A stretch of 7,490 nucleotides of DNA from an uncultured Bdellovibrio sp. (GCA_946482355.1 CAMLRE010000095.1:1-7490), one strand, 5' to 3'; counted from the stretch's first letter, positions 1 to 6,494 are shown. Translations and numbers: made by a program. The notes: generated by a model from the sequence alone, not told the origin.

Positions 1-54
1 GTAGTCTTTATTGTCAGCTAATGTTTGGTGTAAATTTAAAATTTCGTTTTTCAT
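1..54 (-). CDS. 5' end of an unidentified coding gene, cut by the window edge
   Basis: On the minus strand an ATG at 54-52 overlaps the mpaA stop TGA (53-51) in the classic ATGA arrangement. The frame then stays open for all 18 codons to the window edge (MKNEILNLHQTLADNKDY). The 4-bp overlap implies translational coupling to mpaA, so this should be the next gene of the same operon. No domain can be named from 18 residues. The context of murein-peptide cleavage suggests a peptide or amino-acid metabolism enzyme, but that is a guess. No separate strong Shine-Dalgarno is visible beyond a purine-rich AAAAAGA inside the end of mpaA. Confidence 0.6.
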   Translation of the reverse strand, partial: MKNEILNLHQTLADNKDY

Positions 55-725
55 CTTTTTGCGGTCACTTTCAGGCCTTCAATGATGGCCGGTACATGGA
101 TATCGATAATTGGCTTAAACGAGATATCGCGTTCGATTTCATAAGTTAATGTCGGAATATTTCTTTCAAAGCCAGCCCATGTTCCTAAAGAACCCGGTGT
201 CGGGTAGCCGATGTCAGGTTGAATCACGTAGCCTGTGATCTTAGCGATTGTGTCAGCTTCTGGTAAAACACCATTTGTATTTAACATCGGCTTCCATGAG
301 TGAAGTGAAAAGATCACCGTTGGTTTAAAATCTTCAATAAACTTTGCTAAACACTGGTTTTCAGCTTCAGACATCGCCGATGGACCCGGAAAATAACGTT
401 CGCTAGCAGCAACTGGAGACCAGTCTTTTGTGTTCATATTGCGGTTAAGATCGACTTTGTTAGAGTTTCCGCGTGTTTTTAAAAGAACACCTTCGGGGTT
501 CATTTCTGGAACAAGCACAACCTCTAAATCCAAATCAAACTTTTTCGTAAAAGAATCTAATAAGCCACGGGCAGCAACAACGCCTTCTGGCTCATCGCCG
601 TGAACTCCGCCGATTACAAGGGCGCGGTTTTTTGCTTTTCCAGATGCTGGCAAGAAGTGGTAGCCATGCAGCGGAAGACCTAATTTCGTATAACCTAAAT
701 TAATCATTTTCATTCTTAAGATCAT
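51..725 (-). CDS. mpaA: MpaA-type murein peptide amidase (M14 zinc carboxypeptidase family)
   Basis: Predicted cytoplasmic zinc amidase that cuts the gamma-D-glutamyl-mDAP bond of murein tripeptide, releasing mDAP (the established role of E. coli MpaA). Visible M14 features: zinc ligands in GGVHGDEPEG (H42, E45), NPEG at 76-79, Arg85 and the VDLNRN block 91-96 for substrate binding, the third ligand H142 in FSLHSW, TPGSLGTW at 177-183, and the catalytic Glu in LTYE (E196). At 224 residues it is close to the E. coli enzyme, and it has no signal peptide, which fits a cytosolic recycling role. The start is uncertain: ATGs at 725, 713 and 707 are in frame. The 707 start (218 aa) has AAGA about 7 nt upstream, while 725 has no clear Shine-Dalgarno. 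It lies divergent to the lysA-like gene and overlaps the next minus-strand gene by 4 bp. The family call is strong; exact substrate is inferred. Confidence 0.87.
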   Translation of the reverse strand: MILRMKMINLGYTKLGLPLHGYHFLPASGKAKNRALVIGGVHGDEPEGVVAARGLLDSFTKKFDLDLEVVLVPEMNPEGVLLKTRGNSNKVDLNRNMNTKDWSPVAASERYFPGPSAMSEAENQCLAKFIEDFKPTVIFSLHSWKPMLNTNGVLPEADTIAKITGYVIQPDIGYPTPGSLGTWAGFERNIPTLTYEIERDISFKPIIDIHVPAIIEGLKVTAKR

Positions 726-783
726 TAGCTAAGATGGCTTAAATGTCACGCGATCTATTCACTTATCAGAATAACGAATTATA
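689..783. promoter_or_regulatory. Candidate overlapping divergent promoters for mpaA and lysA
   Basis: Only 17 bp separate the two divergent start codons, so promoters must lie inside the opposing coding regions. On the minus strand a perfect TATAAT -10 box (plus-strand 778-783, within lysA) would start mpaA RNA near 771. On the plus strand TATAAC (689-694, within mpaA) would start lysA RNA near 701. Neither has a convincing -35 hexamer at 16-18 bp, so these are only candidates. If both are real, the two transcripts overlap at their 5' ends by about 70 nt. Confidence 0.25.
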
Positions 784-1924
784 CTTTGGCGACGCTAAAT
801 TAAGCGATATTTCGGCCGTTAAAAACTACCAAGAGCCTGTCTTGGTGTATCAAAAATCGTTAATCAGCGAACGTATTGCCTGGGTGAGATCTTGGACTAA
901 GCTTAAACAGCTGCATTTTGCCATGAAATCCAACTATCACCCTGAAATCTTAAAGCTCTTTAAAGACGCGGGTTGCGGGTTAGACGTTGTAAGTCTTGGT
1001 GAAATTAAGCACGGCCTTGAATGCGGTTTTAAGCCAGGTGACTTTATTTTTTCAGGCGTGGCTAAAACAATTCCTGAAATTGAATTTGCAATTGATAATC
1101 AAATTTTTCAAATCAATGTTGAATCTCCGGCAGAGCTTCGCCGGATCAGCGATATTGCAAGTAAAAAAAATAAAAAGGTGAGTGTTGGTTTGCGTGTTAA
1201 CCCGTTAATCGAAACTCCAACCCATCCGTATATTTCAACAGCGCTTAAAGATTCTAAATTCGGAATTGATTTAGAAGCCGTTCCTGAATGTTTAGATATC
1301 ATCAAAAAAAATCCGCTCGTTGAATTTAAATGTTTATCTTTTCATATCGGTTCACAAATTCTTGATCCGTTAGTGTTTAAAGAATCTGTTGAAAAAATGA
1401 AAACTTATTTTTTAGATTTGAAAAAACAGTTTTCAACACTGACTCGCTTTGATGTGGGCGGGGGATTAGGAATTGATTATAAATCTCATGATCTGATCGC
1501 TGACTTTGATCGTTGGAATAATTTAAAAGCGGCTTACGATGAATCACTTAAAAACTTTGACGCTGATATTTTATCAGAACTTGGTCGTTTTCTCGTGGCG
1601 CGCTCTGCGGTGTTTATCTGCCAGGTTCAGTATATCAAAAATAAAAATATGCTGGTGTTGGATCTTGGTATGAACAACAACATGCGCCCATCACTGTATC
1701 AAGCCCATCACCATTTTTATAATTTAAAGAAAAATTCATCAAACCAAGTGAACTATTCTCTGGTAGGTCCAATCTGTGAATCATCAGATGTGTTTCACAG
1801 AAACTTTCCGTTATTTGAAACTAAAGAGATGGATTTGTTAGTTATGGCTGACTGCGGAGCTTATGTCCGCAGTATGGCAAGTAATTATAATTTAAAAAAT
1901 ATCGCGCAAGAAATATTTATCTAA
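743..1924 (+). CDS. lysA: Diaminopimelate decarboxylase-like PLP enzyme (group IV decarboxylase)
   Basis: Predicted PLP-dependent decarboxylation of meso-diaminopimelate to L-lysine. Fold type III alanine-racemase-like barrel first: the Schiff-base lysine is K62 in FAMKSN, then HIGSQ at 201-205, the phosphate-binding GGGLG at 239-243, and ELGR at 279-282, where the family usually has EPGR. C-terminal domain: MRPSLY with substrate-binding R315, the CESSD motif at 345-349 typical of DAP decarboxylases, and Y374 in CGAY followed by SMASNYN. The usual R-P after SNYN is replaced by LKN, and at 393 residues it is slightly short. Start at 743 follows a weak AAGATGG Shine-Dalgarno. The neighbouring MpaA would supply free mDAP, so a salvage role is plausible. 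It could be the only biosynthetic LysA or a catabolic paralogue; a different diamino-acid substrate is less likely given CESxD and the Arg. Confidence 0.82.
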   Translation: MSRDLFTYQNNELYFGDAKLSDISAVKNYQEPVLVYQKSLISERIAWVRSWTKLKQLHFAMKSNYHPEILKLFKDAGCGLDVVSLGEIKHGLECGFKPGDFIFSGVAKTIPEIEFAIDNQIFQINVESPAELRRISDIASKKNKKVSVGLRVNPLIETPTHPYISTALKDSKFGIDLEAVPECLDIIKKNPLVEFKCLSFHIGSQILDPLVFKESVEKMKTYFLDLKKQFSTLTRFDVGGGLGIDYKSHDLIADFDRWNNLKAAYDESLKNFDADILSELGRFLVARSAVFICQVQYIKNKNMLVLDLGMNNNMRPSLYQAHHHFYNLKKNSSNQVNYSLVGPICESSDVFHRNFPLFETKEMDLLVMADCGAYVRSMASNYNLKNIAQEIFI

Positions 1925-1926
1925 GT

Positions 1927-1941
1927 CAGGGCGAAGCCCTG
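1927..1941. terminator. Hairpin directly after the lysA stop, possible terminator
   Basis: CAGGGC-GAA-GCCCTG is a perfect 6-bp stem with a triloop, beginning 2 nt after the lysA TAA. The core contains GCGAAGC, known as an exceptionally stable DNA mini-hairpin. No T-run follows on either strand, so it is not a canonical intrinsic terminator; it may stabilise the mRNA 3' end or act with a factor. Its place in a convergent gap favours a transcript-end role. Confidence 0.45.
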
Positions 1942-1954
1942 CAAGTTAACCAAC

Positions 1955-1974
1955 GGCGGCCGCTCGGCGGCGCC
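1955..1974. terminator. GC-rich bulged hairpin after the mepA-like stop, possible terminator
   Basis: Read by eye, G1955-G1958 pair with C1971-C1974, G1959 is bulged, C1960-G1962 pair with C1968-G1970, and 1963-1967 form the loop. The result is a 7-bp all-GC stem sitting 3 nt beyond the stop codon of the minus-strand lipoprotein gene. The following minus-strand sequence (GTTGGTTAAC) is only mildly T-rich. With the hairpin at 1927-1941 it probably insulates the convergent transcripts. Confidence 0.4.
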
Positions 1975-1977
1975 AGA

Positions 1978-3708
1978 CTAGCTAGCGCTGCAGTTGTTCA
2001 TTTTCTTATAAATTCGGTGCTGGCAATCAGGTTGGTTTTTCGTACAACGTAAGCGTAAGTGAAAGTGGTTACCGTGACCATCAACGTGCTGTAAGTTTTC
2101 AAATAATTTTACGTAAGCGGCTTTTTCTGAACCTTTAAATTTTCCAGAATTTTTAGCTTCGCGGCAAAGATTATTAATAATCGATTGGTCTACGAATAAA
2201 CGATCAACCGGTGAAACTTGTTGAGTCATTAAGAATTTAAAAACCTCTAAAGTTTTAGTCACAGAGAAATCTGATTTCTTTAAAGCCCCACCAGAAGCTA
2301 CGATCGGAAACTGCACTTTACCCTGAACTGTAAAGTAACCAATATCTACATCCATACCGTTTTGGTGTGATTTTGATGGCGGAAGTCTTCCACCGGCTTT
2401 AGCAGAGATACGGCTAATAAAGATTTTGTTTCTTTGTAACGTGTTCGCTTTTTCACCGATCGCTTCTAAGATTTCCATCATCTCTTGGGTTCCGTAGTAA
2501 TTCTTTGTTGAAGAGTTAGCGATCACGACTTTGTCTTCTAATTTATAAGTATCGATATGCGTTTTTAAGAAAGAGGCATTACGAAGACGGCCGTTATCAG
2601 GACTTCCAACAGCTTGATTTGATAGGCGTAAACGGCCTTTAGTGTCTTTTTGTACAGGCACGGCAGCTTGTTGATCATCTGAATCGTCATCTTCATCATC
2701 GTCTTTGCTGGATTTTGGTTTACCATCATTAGAATCTAAATCGGCAATGTCTTTATCTGATAAAAATAATTTCGCAAGTTTTACCAAAGCCGCTTTACCT
2801 TCGTAACGGCCAGCGATTGAATCGTCATCGCCTTCTTCAACTTCGGCTAAAGCTTCTGGATCAGCTTCTTCTTTTGAATCATCAATAACAACCGCCGGTT
2901 TTGAAGCTGCAGGAGTTTGCACGACAGTGTCGATCACTGGCTTTTTATCTTCTTTTTTGTCTTCTTTTTTAGGCTGAGCTGGTTCTTCGGGAGTTACCTT
3001 AACTTGATTGTTGTCAGCTTCTGGATCAACTAAATTCATATCGATTTCAGGCTTTTTATCTTTTTCTTTACCGTGGCCACCTACAAATTTAGGTTTGTCG
3101 AAGGCCGTTGATTCTAACTGCTCAGTATAAAAGTTATTCTGATGTTTGATGAATAAATCAATAATCGCACGGGCACAGTCATACTTTTCGCCAAGATCGC
3201 TTTTTAAACAAGTAACTACGGCACGCACTTGAATATCTTTAGCATCTTTACTGTCTTCAGTGGGGCGTAATTCAATTGTCCCACGGTTAGCTTTGTATTT
3301 ACCTTTGATTTTGAATTCTTGTTTTACGCGAACAGTTTTTTTATCAGCATTTAAGATTTCAGCGATACCAGACACTTCTAATTCGTTTTTAGTTCTATCA
3401 TACACTGACTTTACGTTTTTAAGTTTTGTGTAACCTACATAAAGTAAATCTTCGCCGTTTTTGATCGCGTTTGTTGGCGCTTCGTATTGAGCGGCTTTAG
3501 TTTCGTCTTCTAAGATTTTTTGAAAGTTATCGTCAGTAGAAACCAGATCGTGTTCGACAACTGGAGGAAGATCTGCTTCGTTTTCAGTAATGCCAGCGTT
3601 TTGTGTGTTGTTTTTATTTTGATCATGCTTCTGGCTGGGAGCACACGAAGAAATGGCTAAGATTAAACTTAGCATCAGGCTTGAGAATTTAATGTTAGAT
3701 CTTTTCAT
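1978..3708 (-). CDS. mepA: Lipoprotein with C-terminal M74 (MepA) murein endopeptidase domain
   Basis: Predicted lipid-anchored, zinc-dependent murein endopeptidase of the penicillin-insensitive MepA family, which cleaves peptide cross-links in mDAP peptidoglycan. Start at 3708 gives a 576-aa protein beginning MKRSN with a hydrophobic segment and lipobox ISS-C (C22). The longer in-frame start at 3837 would place 43 non-signal-like residues first and is rejected. Residues 88-190 look like a compact, beta-rich domain with two cysteines (167, 178) that I do not recognise. Then come a K/E/P-rich linker (about 214-257) and an acidic run (335-346). The M74 domain spans about 395-565: GGRLPPSKSHQNGMDVDI with H448 and D455, and the terminal HGNHFH with H545, H548, H550, matching the family's zinc ligands. 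E. coli MepA is about 274 aa, so this is a fused or extended form. No strong Shine-Dalgarno is present (GAAAGAAAG lies 10-17 nt upstream). Confidence 0.82.
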   Translation of the reverse strand: MKRSNIKFSSLMLSLILAISSCAPSQKHDQNKNNTQNAGITENEADLPPVVEHDLVSTDDNFQKILEDETKAAQYEAPTNAIKNGEDLLYVGYTKLKNVKSVYDRTKNELEVSGIAEILNADKKTVRVKQEFKIKGKYKANRGTIELRPTEDSKDAKDIQVRAVVTCLKSDLGEKYDCARAIIDLFIKHQNNFYTEQLESTAFDKPKFVGGHGKEKDKKPEIDMNLVDPEADNNQVKVTPEEPAQPKKEDKKEDKKPVIDTVVQTPAASKPAVVIDDSKEEADPEALAEVEEGDDDSIAGRYEGKAALVKLAKLFLSDKDIADLDSNDGKPKSSKDDDEDDDSDDQQAAVPVQKDTKGRLRLSNQAVGSPDNGRLRNASFLKTHIDTYKLEDKVVIANSSTKNYYGTQEMMEILEAIGEKANTLQRNKIFISRISAKAGGRLPPSKSHQNGMDVDIGYFTVQGKVQFPIVASGGALKKSDFSVTKTLEVFKFLMTQQVSPVDRLFVDQSIINNLCREAKNSGKFKGSEKAAYVKLFENLQHVDGHGNHFHLRLRCTKNQPDCQHRIYKKMNNCSAS

Positions 3709-3790
3709 ATACGTACTGCTTTCTTTCATTTCCAGTAGATATAGAGCAGGGTCTACGCCAGTTCTTAACCGAATATAAACAACAGCCAAG

Positions 3791-3840
3791 GCTTTGAGGG
3801 TGTAAAAAAGTTCGTCAGATGACGGAAACTGTTTCAAAAC
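3791..3840 (-). repeat. Copy A of a ~50-bp direct repeat: displaced tail of murI
   Basis: Positions 3791-3835 match 4604-4648 at 39 of 45 bases by hand alignment, and the match continues through AAAAC with one indel. On the minus strand it reads FETVSVI-stop (stop at 3817-3815), identical to the last seven residues of MurI. The three base differences in those seven codons (TTT/TTC, TCC/TCT, ATC/ATT) are all synonymous. The match also covers about 25 bp of 3' flank. Upstream of the FETVSVI codons the similarity to murI fades. It sits in the 158-bp leader between the YiiX-like gene and the mepA-like gene, so it may also carry promoter or leader signals for the latter. A dyad GAAAC-A-GTTTC is present in both copies. 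Confidence 0.75.
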
Positions 3841-3866
3841 GAGCTTTTGTTAAGAGAAAAAGACGG

Positions 3867-4544
3867 CTATTTTTTCAGAGATTCTTTGATCAGAATCATA
3901 TTCGGATCAAGCATTTGCGAGGCTGGAGTAATGATTTGTTCTTCAGGATCAAGTGTTCGGCCCTTATCAGTTAAGCGTCTTTTAATTAATGCTTTTACCT
4001 GCGGACCATTTAATTTTAAATCTTTAAATTGTTGAACGGTTCCCACTTCGTGACTAGTCACTTCAAGCATCGCTTTATACACTAATTCAGAGCAGTAAGT
4101 GCTTTCATCTGAAATTTCAAAGTAGATGTCATAGGCCTTGTTTTGCTTTTTAATAGCTTCGATTAATTTATCTTCCATCGAGATCGCATCGAAGTATTTA
4201 AAGCGATAGATCTTGTATTCTTGGTCTTTACCGCGGTTAATAAAATCCTGAAGTTTTGTTGATACGACAGGGCCAATGGCTTCAGCCACGTACCATTCAC
4301 CATCTTTAGAGACAAGAATACCTACGTGAGTCCATTCTGATTGTGAGGCCTCTTTGATGGCTTTTGATTGTTTCGATTGGCTTTTGTGAAAGATGATATC
4401 GCCCACTTTTAAAGTCTGATCAGTAGGAGTTATAATTTCATTGGGTGTATCTTTTTTCTGATCGCGCGAGCTCGGGGCACAGGCTGTTAAACCCAGGCTT
4501 AAAGCGGATAATAAAATTAAAATGCTGGCGATCGACTTTTTCAT
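3867..4544 (-). CDS. YiiX-like permuted NlpC/P60 (papain-fold) lipoprotein
   Basis: A small lipoprotein of 225 aa with signal peptide MKKSIASIL..., lipobox LTA-C (C22), a short polar linker, then a circularly permuted NlpC/P60-type papain-like domain. Visible motifs: VGDIIF at 47-52, the catalytic His in WTHVGI (H73), and the catalytic Cys in the TYCSELVYKA block (C151). The closing ITPASQMLDP segment (205-214) resembles the end of YiiX/YebB-type proteins. In this permuted class the His precedes the Cys, as seen here. The substrate in the family is not settled; peptidoglycan peptides or lipid/acyl bonds are the usual suggestions, and the flanking murI and mepA-like genes favour the wall. Its Shine-Dalgarno is poor. 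It is bracketed by copies A and B of the murI-tail repeat, which suggests insertion or duplication as a unit. Confidence 0.8.
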   Translation of the reverse strand: MKKSIASILILLSALSLGLTACAPSSRDQKKDTPNEIITPTDQTLKVGDIIFHKSQSKQSKAIKEASQSEWTHVGILVSKDGEWYVAEAIGPVVSTKLQDFINRGKDQEYKIYRFKYFDAISMEDKLIEAIKKQNKAYDIYFEISDESTYCSELVYKAMLEVTSHEVGTVQQFKDLKLNGPQVKALIKRRLTDKGRTLDPEEQIITPASQMLDPNMILIKESLKK

Positions 4545-4603
4545 GCTTAAGAATTTTAAGCAGTCTTTAAGCCAAGACGATCTAAAATTTAAACGAGAGA
4601 AAA

Positions 4604-4654
4604 GCTTTTAAGCTGTAAAAAGGTTCGTCAAATGACAGAAACTGTTTCGAAAAC
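4604..4654 (-). repeat. Copy B of the ~50-bp direct repeat: native murI 3' end and flank
   Basis: This copy includes the last eight codons and TGA of murI (stop 4630-4628) plus 24 bp of downstream sequence. It is directly repeated at 3791-3840, about 813 bp away. In the flank, AGCTT-AA-AAGCT (4603-4614, read on the minus strand) followed by TTTCTC forms a small hairpin that could be a weak terminator after murI; copy A does not keep this hairpin. The 83-bp gap from 4545 to 4627 otherwise holds an AT-rich leader for the YiiX-like gene (TTTAAATTTTAGAT) but no promoter I would defend. Confidence 0.75.
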
Positions 4655-5437
4655 AATTCTTTGATCTGTGAAATCACCAACCAAAGCTAAAGCCAGTTTT
4701 TCAAACTGCGTACCTGCATCAGTCAGGCAAATTAATAATTGATCACCAGCTTTATTGTTTTTATTCAGACGATTTGAAGCAAAGTCTTGCGCAAGAAGTT
4801 TGGCAATAGCTTCACCTGAATCAACAAGGTTTACGTGATTGCCAAAAACTTTTTGAATCGCTGTTTTAAGTAACGGGTAGTGCGTACAAGCTAAAACCAC
4901 CGTATCAACATCATGAGCTTTTAAACCTTGCAGGTAACGAAACGCGATTAAATTTGTGATCGGATCATCGTGCCAGCCTTCTTCAGCCAGTGGCACGAAC
5001 AGCGGACAAGCCGCGCTAAAAACTTCAATCTCAGGTTTATGAGCATGAATTTTTTTAGTGTAACTTTCTGATTTTACCGTGGCGCGTGTGGCGATCACAG
5101 CTACGCGATTATTTTCAGTCATACGCGCAGCTAAAGCTGAACCTGGATCAATCACGTTATAAACGGGTAAGCCTTGGTATTCAGTTTCAAATACTTGTGT
5201 TGAAGCTGTATTACAAGCCACAACAATGGCTTTTACATCACGGCCTTTTAAAAAATTCATATTCTGTTCGGTGTATTTACGAACGGTGTCCGGTGACTTA
5301 CTTCCGTAAGGCAGGCGGGCCGTATCACCTAGGTAAATGAAATTTTCATCGGGAAAGTTTTTAAGTAATTCACGAAGAACGGTAAGTCCTCCGATACCTG
5401 AATCAAAAACTCCGATAGGGCGTGGATCAAAAGACAT
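4628..5437 (-). CDS. murI: Glutamate racemase
   Basis: Cytoplasmic cofactor-independent racemase making D-glutamate for peptidoglycan precursor synthesis (MurD substrate). All family signatures are present in order: IGVFDSGIGGLTV with D12 and S13, GDTARLPYGSKS at 38-48, the first catalytic cysteine in VVACNTAST (C75), AEEGW with E152, and the second catalytic cysteine in VLACTHYPLL (C184, H186). Length of 269 aa is normal. The start lies 2 bp after the guaC stop. A GGAG at plus-strand 5451-5454, 13 nt upstream, is rather distant, so coupling to guaC translation is likely. Its final seven codons and 3' flank are duplicated downstream of the next gene. No N-terminal regulatory extension like that of E. 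coli MurI is seen. Confidence 0.95.
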   Translation of the reverse strand: MSFDPRPIGVFDSGIGGLTVLRELLKNFPDENFIYLGDTARLPYGSKSPDTVRKYTEQNMNFLKGRDVKAIVVACNTASTQVFETEYQGLPVYNVIDPGSALAARMTENNRVAVIATRATVKSESYTKKIHAHKPEIEVFSAACPLFVPLAEEGWHDDPITNLIAFRYLQGLKAHDVDTVVLACTHYPLLKTAIQKVFGNHVNLVDSGEAIAKLLAQDFASNRLNKNNKAGDQLLICLTDAGTQFEKLALALVGDFTDQRIVFETVSVI

Positions 5438-5439
5438 TA

Positions 5440-6489
5440 TTAGTTTTTCACTCCGTGCGCGCGTGATTCAGAAATACCGTTTGAAGACATTTCCATAAAT
5501 TGAGTTTTATCACGCATTTCAGCTATTGTTTGCGCGTTCATGTAAGTCATACCTGATCTGATACCGCCGCAAAGTTCGTGTAACACATCTTCGACGTGAC
5601 CTTTTACGTTCACAAAAGTTGATTCACCTTCTGGGGCCATGCCTTTTGGCATATCACCGCGCCAAGAAACTTGCGCTTTTTTAGAAGCCATACCACGGTA
5701 TTGTTTTTTACCATTCACGATATCGCCCGGTGTTTCGATTGTTCCAGATAACATTGAACCTAACATAATCGTTGAAGCACCAGCTCCGAAAGCTTTAACC
5801 ATATCACCAGAAGTTCTAATACCACCATCGGCAATGACTGGAACATCGTAAGATTCAGCCGCTTCAGCACATAAGGCAATTGCTGTTAATTGCGGAACAC
5901 CACAACCAGTAATAATACGAGTTGTACACATTGATCCTGGGCCGATACCTACTTTAATCGCATCAGCACCTGCTTCGATCAAATCAATCGCTGCATCAGG
6001 AGTCGCTAAGTTACCAGCGATAACTTCTAACCCAGGAAAAGTATCTTTTAACCATTTTAAAGTATCCATCATCGCGACTGAGTGACCATGAGCGATGTCG
6101 ATTGTCATTAAGTTCACACCAGCTTTAACGATGGCTTGCGCGCGCTCTTTAAAGTCAGCATTTACACCAATTGAAGCTGAAATAATATTCGCGCCAGCGG
6201 CTTTGACTTCTTCAATCATGGCTACTTGTTTATCTGTATCCATAAATCTGTGTAAAATACCAAGACCACCAAATTTGTGCATAGCAATCGCCATGCGGGC
6301 TTCAGTGACCATATCCATGTTGGCAGAAATAATCGGTGTTTCTAAAAATTTAGTTTTTGTAATGCGAGATTTTAAAGACGGGTCTTTACGAGATTTCATC
6401 TCAGATTTTTTCGGCATAATTAAAACGTCATCAAACGTTAAGCCGTGATCGCGGTTTTTAATATCTTTCCAGTTAAACATTAAGCCCAT
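5440..6489 (-). CDS. guaC: CBS-less IMPDH/GMP reductase family protein, probable GMP reductase
   Basis: A TIM-barrel enzyme of 349 aa. The core is continuous from [14 protein letters not shown] (16-29) to the end and lacks the CBS pair that makes ordinary IMPDH about 490 aa. Catalytic loop [11 protein letters not shown] carries C188 and T190; [10 protein letters not shown] follows, and Glu287 lies in APEGES. The flap between YRGM and APEGE is short and lacks the Arg-Tyr dyad of IMPDH, and its length matches mammalian GMP reductase. These points favour NADPH-dependent GMP to IMP conversion. However, DIAHGHS (131-137), [10 protein letters not shown] and CTTRI look IMPDH-like, so a minimal IMPDH remains possible. 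Start at 6489 is set by a perfect GGAGG 5 nt upstream. It follows the membrane-protein gene by 16 bp and precedes murI by 2 bp. Confidence 0.75.
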   Translation of the reverse strand: MGLMFNWKDIKNRDHGLTFDDVLIMPKKSEMKSRKDPSLKSRITKTKFLETPIISANMDMVTEARMAIAMHKFGGLGILHRFMDTDKQVAMIEEVKAAGANIISASIGVNADFKERAQAIVKAGVNLMTIDIAHGHSVAMMDTLKWLKDTFPGLEVIAGNLATPDAAIDLIEAGADAIKVGIGPGSMCTTRIITGCGVPQLTAIALCAEAAESYDVPVIADGGIRTSGDMVKAFGAGASTIMLGSMLSGTIETPGDIVNGKKQYRGMASKKAQVSWRGDMPKGMAPEGESTFVNVKGHVEDVLHELCGGIRSGMTYMNAQTIAEMRDKTQFMEMSSNGISESRAHGVKN

Positions 6490-6494
6490 TTTTA

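Noticed and set aside
996..1181. Open frame on the plus strand inside the lysA-like gene
   Set aside because: It is an out-of-frame shadow of a gene with intact catalytic motifs.
1108..1305. Open frame on the minus strand antisense to the lysA-like gene
   Set aside because: Shadow frame with no Shine-Dalgarno or family signal.
2680..3080. Simple-sequence tract (Asp/Glu/Lys-rich) as a tandem repeat array
   Set aside because: It is compositionally biased coding sequence in a disordered linker, without a regular repeat unit.
3709..3837. N-terminal extension of the mepA-like reading frame (start at 3837)
   Set aside because: The extra 43 residues come from the murI-tail repeat read in another frame, lack signal-peptide character, and would bury the lipoprotein signal. 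The start at 3708 gives a proper lipoprotein.
3847..4035. Open frame on the plus strand antisense to the YiiX-like gene
   Set aside because: It overlaps the conserved C-terminal part of that gene and has no recognisable protein features.
3791..4654. Complete mobile element bounded by the direct repeats
   Set aside because: No transposase or integrase lies between them and no terminal inverted repeats were seen. Only the repeat itself is supported.
5086..5340. Open frame antisense to murI
   Set aside because: Shadow of a well-conserved gene.
5639..6448. Two open frames antisense to guaC
   Set aside because: Both mirror strongly conserved guaC sequence; the open frames follow from its codon bias.
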